Below, one piece after another: positions 6,600 through 11,524 of a DNA stretch of 11,524 nucleotides. Within the stretch, counting starts at the first letter, position 1; every line of letters begins with the position of its first letter. Location: NCBI GenBank assembly GCA_002455335.1, contig DKKP01000335.1, positions 2,530 to 14,053 on the forward strand, written 5' to 3'. A program made the translations under genes and the position numbers. The notes beneath the pieces were generated by a model. It was given only the letters and a program-made list of their open reading frames with translations. It did not search any database and was not told the DNA's origin. Source of the DNA: Anaerolineales bacterium UBA6663 (GTDB taxonomy: Bacteria > Chloroflexota > Anaerolineae > Anaerolineales > UBA6663).

Positions 6600-8225
6600 C
6601 TACGGCCGCACACCCAGCGGTTTGATCAACACCTCGAAGGGCTGTAAGGGTCGATCCTCCACGCTGACCCATTGCTCGCTATCCGAGAAGTTCAGGGCCA
6701 CGACGCAGGCGCTGCCGCTGACCGGGTCGAAACGACGATAGACCAGACAATCCACGTTGTCGACGTCGAGGGCCTGATACTCACCGCTGTGCAGGGCGGG
6801 TGATGCTCGGCGCAGCTGAAGGAGGCGTCGATAGAATCCGAGAAGCGAATCGGGCCGGTCGATCTGGGCTGCCGCGTTGACCCCCGCGGCGTGATCGGCA
6901 TGGACGGGCAGCCACGTCGTCACGCCGGCAGGGCTGAAGCCGGCGTTCGGCGCGTCTGACCACTGGAACGGACTGCGGCAGCGGTCACGGGTGGTCGCGA
7001 TCACTTCGGCCAGGGCCTCACTCGGCGCCCGTCCGAGCCGCTCGGTCATCATGTGGTAGCGGTTGAGCGCGGCTGTGTCGCGCACCTGGGTGAGATCGGT
7101 TAGTTCGAGATCGGTCATGCCGATCTCCTCGCCGTTGTACAGGAAGGGTGTGCCCTTAAGCGTCAGCAGCAGCGCAATGTGCAGCCGCGCCAGTTCGCCG
7201 TCGTGGGCGCCATCGCCGTAGCGGCTCCACACTCGGCGGCAGTCGTGATTGCCCAGCGTGTTGCAGGGCCAGGCGTCCGCCGGGAGTTCTGCCAGACGTG
7301 CAGCCTGATTGGCCCGAATGTGCTCAGGCGTCAGGCGCTCGGGTTGCATTAACGGGAAGTTAAAGACCAGGTGTAGTTCGTTGTCGGATGGGCCATGGTA
7401 GGCCACATCCTCGTCCTCGCCGATCAACACCCGATCGCCGGGATAGGTGTCGACCAGCGCCCGCAGCTCCTGCATCAACTCGTGGACGCCGGGCTGCTGG
7501 AGTTGATGCTGCAACAGTTCGCGATAGGCCTCGCGAGACAGCAGATTCGCGTCCAGGATCTCGTCGACCGGAGTCGGCAGGGTGTGATCGGGCATATCCG
7601 GTTGCTCGAAGACTGTGGCGATCGCATCGAGTCTGAAGCCGTCGACGCCCAGGTCGAGCCAGAACCGCACCATGTCCCACATCGCCTGCTTGACCTCGGG
7701 GTTGCGCCAGTTGAGGTCAGGCTGCTCTTTCAAGAAGGCATGGTAGTAGTACTGGTCTGTCGCCGCGTCGTGTGTCCAGGCCGAGCCGCCGAAGATCGAC
7801 GCCCAGTTATTGGGCGGCCCACCGGCTCGACCATCGCGCCAGATGAACCAATCGCGCTTGGGAGCGGTTCGGCCGGCGCGCGACTCGACAAACCATGCGT
7901 GCTTGTCAGAGGTGTGGTTGAGCACAAGGTCGAGCACGACCCGGATGCCGCGGGCATGGGCCTCGGCCAGAAAGACCTCGAAGTCCTTGAGCGTGCCGTA
8001 CTCAGGAGCCACGGCGCAATAGTCTGAGATGTCGTAGCCGCAATCCAGAAACGGCGACGGGAAGTGCGGCGAGAGCCAGATGGCATCGATCCCGAGGTCG
8101 CGCAGGTGAACGAGCCGGGCCGTCATCCCCGGGAAGTCGCCGATGCCGTCCCCGTTACCGTCGGCGAAACTGCGTGGGTAGATCTGGTAGAAGACAGCGG
8201 TTTGCCACCACTTTTTCGCGCTCAT
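6600..8225 (-). CDS. GH13 alpha-glucosidase / oligo-1,6-glucosidase-type enzyme
   Basis: A cytoplasmic (no signal peptide) 541-residue glycoside hydrolase of the alpha-amylase family. It starts VFYQIYPRSFAD with the calcium-binding-type loop DGNGDGIGD (22-30). Conserved regions are in order: DLVLNHT (99-105), QPDLNW (168-173, typical of alpha-glucosidases rather than amylases), GFRLDAIA with nucleophile Asp200, IGEDEDV with acid/base Glu270, and LGNHD with Asp328. All catalytic residues are present. A C-terminal beta domain follows (about 460-541). Likely substrates are short malto- or isomalto-oligosaccharides, sucrose or trehalose-like sugars; the sequence does not decide between them. The start ATG 8225 is preceded by an AGGAG ribosome binding site with normal spacing. 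No sugar transporter is adjacent. A palindrome at the promoter suggests repression by a sugar-responsive regulator, encoded elsewhere. Confidence 0.93.
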   Translation of the reverse strand: MSAKKWWQTAVFYQIYPRSFADGNGDGIGDFPGMTARLVHLRDLGIDAIWLSPHFPSPFLDCGYDISDYCAVAPEYGTLKDFEVFLAEAHARGIRVVLDLVLNHTSDKHAWFVESRAGRTAPKRDWFIWRDGRAGGPPNNWASIFGGSAWTHDAATDQYYYHAFLKEQPDLNWRNPEVKQAMWDMVRFWLDLGVDGFRLDAIATVFEQPDMPDHTLPTPVDEILDANLLSREAYRELLQHQLQQPGVHELMQELRALVDTYPGDRVLIGEDEDVAYHGPSDNELHLVFNFPLMQPERLTPEHIRANQAARLAELPADAWPCNTLGNHDCRRVWSRYGDGAHDGELARLHIALLLTLKGTPFLYNGEEIGMTDLELTDLTQVRDTAALNRYHMMTERLGRAPSEALAEVIATTRDRCRSPFQWSDAPNAGFSPAGVTTWLPVHADHAAGVNAAAQIDRPDSLLGFYRRLLQLRRASPALHSGEYQALDVDNVDCLVYRRFDPVSGSACVVALNFSDSEQWVSVEDRPLQPFEVLIKPLGVRP

Positions 8226-8231
8226 CGTGTT

Positions 8232-8236
8232 CTCCT
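8232..8236 (-). promoter_or_regulatory. Ribosome binding site of the alpha-glucosidase gene
   Basis: AGGAG on the minus strand, six bases before the ATG at 8225. It is the only classical Shine-Dalgarno with a full AGGAG core seen in the window, and it fixes the start. Confidence 0.75.
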
Positions 8237-8245
8237 GGGATGCCG

Positions 8246-8265
8246 AAGTCGTCGCGGGACGACTT
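8246..8265. promoter_or_regulatory. 20-bp palindrome at the glucosidase transcription start, putative operator
   Basis: The arms AAGTCGTC (8246-8253) and GACGACTT (8258-8265) are exact reverse complements around a 4-base centre GCGG. The element lies just downstream of the -10-like box at 8268-8273 and upstream of the ribosome binding site, so it would cover the transcription start of the glucosidase gene. A repressor operator is the natural reading; a leader-RNA hairpin is the alternative. Confidence 0.5.
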
Positions 8266-8267
8266 GC

Positions 8268-8273
8268 ATTTTA
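8268..8273 (-). promoter_or_regulatory. -10 box of the alpha-glucosidase gene
   Basis: TAAAAT on the minus strand, five of six matches to TATAAT, about 43 bases before the ATG. No convincing -35 box lies at 16-18 bases, which fits a promoter that depends on an activator or is otherwise weak. Confidence 0.45.
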
Positions 8274-8298
8274 GCGTGCCGGCGCCATCGGCCGGCTA

Positions 8299-8340
8299 CG
8301 CCTGGCTCGGTCGGGGTACTCCCCCCGCAAGCACCAGGCG
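8299..8340. repeat. Nested inverted repeat between the divergent glucosidase and tyrS genes
   Basis: Outer arms CGCCTGG (8299-8305) and CCAGGCG (8334-8340) enclose an inner GGGG-TACT-CCCC (8313-8324). It lies upstream of both divergent promoters, so it would act on DNA rather than in an mRNA if it acts at all. Such structures also occur by chance at this GC content. Confidence 0.25.
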
Positions 8341-8404
8341 CACCGTTGGCACGTCACTCGTGGCGCTGCCAGGAGCGGGACAGGTTGAGGGGACATGCAC
8401 CAGC

Positions 8405-8410
8405 TATAAT
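8405..8410 (+). promoter_or_regulatory. tyrS -10 box, probably giving a leaderless mRNA
   Basis: A perfect TATAAT ends 7 bases before the tyrS ATG at 8418. Transcription normally begins about 6-8 bases after the -10 box, which would place the first base of the mRNA at or next to the A of the start codon. No Shine-Dalgarno is present between the box and the ATG, only a run of C. A -35 box is not clear (TTGAGG at 8385-8390 is only 14 bases upstream). Confidence 0.55.
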
Positions 8411-8417
8411 GCCCCCC

Positions 8418-9629
8418 ATGACCCTAGACGACCAAGTCGCCCTGCTCATGCAGGGCACCGAATACGGCGACGATGCGATCAAACACACCATGGCCCGCGA
8501 GCTGCGCGCGCGGCTTGCCGAAGGCCGCCCGCTGCGCGTGTACTGCGGCTACGACCCGACCTCGACCGACCTGCATCTCGGCCACACCGTCACCATGCGC
8601 AAGCTGCGCCAGTTTCAGGATCTCGGCCACGAGGTGACTTTTCTGATCGGCAGCTACACGGCCCTGGTCGGCGACCCTTCCGACAAGAACAAGGCGCGCC
8701 CGATCCTGAGCGAGGAGCAGGTCGCCGCCAACGCGAAGACCTACACCGAGCAGGCCTTCCGCATCCTCGATCCGCAGAAGACGAAGGTGCGCTACAACGG
8801 CGAGTGGCTGGCCGAGCTCTCGCTGCTCGACCTGATCAAGCTCGGCCAGAACTTCACGCTCCAGCAGTTCATGGCGCGTGAGAACTTCGCCAAGCGCCTC
8901 GATAGCCAGGAGCCGATCTACCTGCAGGAGACGTTCTACCCGCTGATGCAGGGGTACGACGCCGTCGCGCTCAAGACCGACGTCCAGGTCGGCGGCACCG
9001 ATCAGCTCTTCAATATCGTGGTCGCCGGCCGCAAGCTGCAGGAGGCGCTCGGCCAGAAGCCGCTCGTCGGCGTGATCCTGGGCATCTTGCCCGGCACCGA
9101 CGGCACGGCCAAGATGTCGAAGTCGATGGGCAACCACATCGCGATCCTGGCGACGCCCGAGGACATGTACGGCAAGGTCATGTCGATCCCGGATCAGGCG
9201 ATGCCCGCTTACTTCCGCCTGATCACGCGCTACACGCCCGATCAACTGGCCGCAGTCGAACGCGGCCTGGCCGACGGCAGCCGGCATCCGCGCGACACCA
9301 AGATGGAGCTGGCCCGCGAGATCGTGTCGATCTACCACGGCGACGCGGCTGTTGCGCCGGCCGAGGAGCACTTCAAGACGATCTTCCAGAAGGGCGCGCT
9401 CCCGGCCGACATCCCGACTGTGATGCTGGCCGATGCGCCACTGCTCGTCGAATTCATCGTCGCGCAAAAGCTGGCGGCCTCGAAGGGCGAGGTGCGCCGC
9501 CTGATCGAGCAGGGCGGGGTCAAGGTCGACGGCCAGACCGTCACAGATATCACAGCGCGGCTCGAGGTCACGGCCGAGGCCGTGGTCCAGGTTGGCAAAC
9601 GGCGCTTTGTGAAAGTGGTGCGCGGCTAG
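8418..9629 (+). CDS. tyrS: Tyrosyl-tRNA synthetase
   Basis: Class I synthetase that activates tyrosine and charges tRNA-Tyr. The 403-residue protein begins MTLDDQVALLMQGTEY. It has the HIGH-type signature HLGH (53-56), GDPSDKNKARP (85-95), the tyrosine-pocket segment YPLMQGYD (174-181), GGTDQ (192-196) and the KMSKS loop (232-236). The last roughly 60 residues form an S4 RNA-binding domain (ASKGEVRRLIEQGGVKVDG). Length and motifs fit the TyrZ-like branch of bacterial TyrRS. The frame is open far upstream, but homology starts at this ATG and the TATAAT box directly before it excludes the longer forms. A second in-frame ATG at 8409 overlaps the -10 box. The GAF/SpoIIE gene follows 18 bases later on the same strand, so the two are probably co-transcribed. 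Confidence 0.97.
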   Translation: MTLDDQVALLMQGTEYGDDAIKHTMARELRARLAEGRPLRVYCGYDPTSTDLHLGHTVTMRKLRQFQDLGHEVTFLIGSYTALVGDPSDKNKARPILSEEQVAANAKTYTEQAFRILDPQKTKVRYNGEWLAELSLLDLIKLGQNFTLQQFMARENFAKRLDSQEPIYLQETFYPLMQGYDAVALKTDVQVGGTDQLFNIVVAGRKLQEALGQKPLVGVILGILPGTDGTAKMSKSMGNHIAILATPEDMYGKVMSIPDQAMPAYFRLITRYTPDQLAAVERGLADGSRHPRDTKMELAREIVSIYHGDAAVAPAEEHFKTIFQKGALPADIPTVMLADAPLLVEFIVAQKLAASKGEVRRLIEQGGVKVDGQTVTDITARLEVTAEAVVQVGKRRFVKVVRG

Positions 9630-9647
9630 CGGCAGGCGCCGCGGCCG

Positions 9648-11524
9648 ATGGGTTCGATGGCTACATCCTCCGCGGATCGGCACTCGGCGTCGCTCTCCGG
9701 CCTGGCGGATTTCGGGCAGGCGCTGCTGGCCGCGCCGCTCGACCTGGTCCATCGCGCCGAGCGCATCCACGCCTATGCCTGCCGGGTCGTCCCGGCCGAC
9801 GTTTTTCAGCTCGGCCTGTTCGAGGGTGACCTCTATCGCATTCTGGTCTGGATGGTCGACGGCCAGCCTCAGCCGAGGCGTGACTTCCGGCTGGATGGCT
9901 CCGCCCCGGGCCTGATCGGCTGGCTGCGCGATGCGCGGCAGCCCTTGCGCGTCGATGACTTCCTCGATCCGCACGAAGCGCTGCCGGTTCGTCCCCGGTA
10001 TGCCTCGCCGCGACCGCCGCGTTCGGCGCTCTTCGTGCCGCTGATCGTCGGCGAGCGCGCGCTTGGCGCGCTGACGGTCCAGGCCTGGCGCCCGAACGCC
10101 TTCACCGATGAAGACGAGCGCCTCCTGGCGATCATCGCCAACGGCGCCGCGGCGGCGCTGCAAAACGCCGGGCTGTACGAGCAGGCCGAACGCCGTGCCG
10201 CACAACTCGAACTGCTCGCCGAGGTCGGGCGAAGCGTCAACGTCTTGCAACCCCTGGCGGATCTGTACAAACAGGCGATCGGCCTGATCGCCGAGCGGCT
10301 CCCGGAGCTCACGGTCAGGTTCTACACAATCACAGGCGAGGCGCTCGACCTCGTCGCCGAGACGCCCGGCGCCTCGACCGAATCCGAGATCTCGCGCCAA
10401 TTGGCGACCGAGGCGGCCCGCACGGCGGCGCGCGTCATGCGCGAGCCGGCCGAGGTGCGCCACCCTGAATTGCACGCGCCGCTCCCGGCAGACAGCGCGG
10501 CGCGCGCCGCCTGGCCCCTATTCATCGACGAGCGCGTGGTCGGCGTGCTCAGCGTCAAGATGCCGCAGGCGGCCTTCGACGACGCCACGCTGGCGTTGTT
10601 CGAGTCGCTCGCGGCGCAGATGGCGTTCGCCACGCTCGAGGCCCGCGTATATGAGTCGCAACAGGCGCAGGCCTGGGTCAACCACGCGCTCCTGCAGATC
10701 GCCGAGGCGATCGCCGTCGAACCCGATCTCGCCGCCGCGATCGAGACGGTGATGCGTCTGACGCTCACGCTGACCGAGGTGCGCTGGCTCTGGGTGTACC
10801 GGCTGGCCGAGGATGCCAGGACGCTTCAGCTACTCTATGCGATCGGCGCCGAAAAGGCTGCCGCCGACACGCTCGCCACACGCGAGCTCGCGCTCGATCA
10901 GGAGACCGCCTGGCTGACCCGTCAGGCCAGGGCGCTGCCGGGGTTGCTGGCCGATCGCCTGGGGGAGGCGGCAGCCCTTGTTTACCCGCTCAGGTCGCGC
11001 GGGCAGTTGCGCGGTGTGCTCCTGGCGCCTGTGGCCGATGACGGGGGCGCGCGCAGCGCCGTGTTCGACGGCGTTGCAAGGCAGCTCGCGCTGGCGCTCG
11101 AAAGCGAGGCCCTGCGCGATCACATCCTCGCGCAACGACAGCTCGAGCGTGAGATCGCGCTTGCCCAGAACATCCAGGCCAGCTTCCTGCCCCAGACCCT
11201 GCCGCAACCGCCTGGCTGGGACCTTGCCGCGTTCTGGCACCCGGCCCGTCTGGTCGGCGGCGACTTCTACGATGTCATCCCGCTGAGGGGCGGCGACGCA
11301 CAGGGCGCCGCCCGCTACGGCCTCGTGGTCGCCGACGTCGCGGGCAACGGTGTCCCTGCCGCGCTCTACATGGCGCTGTCGCGGACGCTGATGCGCTCGG
11401 TGGCCATCCGCCGGACATCGCCGGCGAGCACGTTGACGCGCGCCAACGAACTGCTCCAGGCCGATGCCCGCACCGTGCAGTTTTTGACCGCGATCTACGT
11501 CATCTGGGAGCCGGCGACCGGCCG
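9648..11524 (+). CDS. Multi-GAF sensor with C-terminal SpoIIE/RsbU-type PP2C phosphatase domain, cut by window end
   Basis: An uninterrupted frame from ATG 9648 to the window edge (625 codons). No signal peptide or membrane segment is seen. Three GAF-like units follow one another: about 28-175 (SALFVPLIVGERALGALTVQAW, then FTDEDERLLAIIA), about 187-337 (AAWPLFIDERVVGVLSVKM, then LFESLAAQMA) and about 344-491 (ALVYPLRSRGQLRGVLLAPV). A coiled-coil-like linker EREIALAQNIQASFLP (about 501-514) leads into the PP2C domain. That domain shows VGGDFYDV with Asp539 and VVADVAGNGVPAALYMALSR with Asp563, both expected metal ligands. The remaining C-terminus lies outside. Such proteins dephosphorylate STAS-domain anti-sigma antagonists in partner-switching stress or sigma-factor control; ligands of the GAF units are unknown. 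A second in-frame ATG is at 9657. No strong ribosome binding site precedes either start, so coupling to tyrS is possible. Confidence 0.9.
   Translation, partial: MGSMATSSADRHSASLSGLADFGQALLAAPLDLVHRAERIHAYACRVVPADVFQLGLFEGDLYRILVWMVDGQPQPRRDFRLDGSAPGLIGWLRDARQPLRVDDFLDPHEALPVRPRYASPRPPRSALFVPLIVGERALGALTVQAWRPNAFTDEDERLLAIIANGAAAALQNAGLYEQAERRAAQLELLAEVGRSVNVLQPLADLYKQAIGLIAERLPELTVRFYTITGEALDLVAETPGASTESEISRQLATEAARTAARVMREPAEVRHPELHAPLPADSAARAAWPLFIDERVVGVLSVKMPQAAFDDATLALFESLAAQMAFATLEARVYESQQAQAWVNHALLQIAEAIAVEPDLAAAIETVMRLTLTLTEVRWLWVYRLAEDARTLQLLYAIGAEKAAADTLATRELALDQETAWLTRQARALPGLLADRLGEAAALVYPLRSRGQLRGVLLAPVADDGGARSAVFDGVARQLALALESEALRDHILAQRQLEREIALAQNIQASFLPQTLPQPPGWDLAAFWHPARLVGGDFYDVIPLRGGDAQGAARYGLVVADVAGNGVPAALYMALSRTLMRSVAIRRTSPASTLTRANELLQADARTVQFLTAIYVIWEPATG

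Noticed and set aside
8064..8417. Upstream in-frame extension of tyrS by 118 codons
   Set aside because: It overlaps the glucosidase N-terminus on the opposite strand and the tyrS -10 box, and has no TyrRS similarity before MTLDDQ.
8424..10475. 683-codon open frame on the minus strand across tyrS and the GAF/SpoIIE gene
   Set aside because: It runs opposite two well-supported genes with clear motifs, spans the gap between them and gives a low-complexity Arg/Leu/Asp-rich product with no family signature. It is a shadow of GC-rich codon use.

Overview
The window is GC-rich and densely coded. It looks like a chromosomal segment of a member of the Chloroflexota (Anaerolineae/Roseiflexus-like). 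The lineage call is an inference from gene types: a membrane-anchored protein with a baseplate J-like domain, a proline-linked TPR protein fused to a Yip1-like membrane domain, and a multi-GAF/SpoIIE phosphatase. No 16S or other decisive marker is present. I see no mobile element, tRNA, rRNA, CRISPR array or phage cluster.

Left part, minus strand, in order of transcription from high to low coordinates. A GH13 alpha-glucosidase-type enzyme (8225-6600) is followed, after a 173-bp gap with a hairpin and a clear TATAAT promoter, by alaS (6426-3667). After alaS comes a gap with a 16-bp perfect inverted repeat. Then follows a compact group: a soluble TPR-like protein (3448-2699), a paralogous TPR protein fused to a Yip1-like membrane domain (2694-1336), a possible 35-codon linker ORF (1339-1232), and a single-pass membrane protein with a cytoplasmic N-domain and an outside baseplate J-like domain (1235 to beyond base 1).

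Right part, plus strand. tyrS (8418-9629) is divergent from the glucosidase gene. Its TATAAT box sits so close to the ATG that the mRNA is probably leaderless. Eighteen bases after tyrS begins a long regulatory protein with three GAF-like domains and a C-terminal SpoIIE/RsbU-type PP2C phosphatase domain, cut by the window end.

The two tRNA synthetases are housekeeping. The least explained part is the minus-strand envelope-like group (TPR, TPR-Yip1, linker ORF, baseplate-J-like protein). It is tightly spaced, carries an internal duplication, and probably encodes a membrane-associated assembly of unknown role. No intergenic stretch exceeds about 220 bp.
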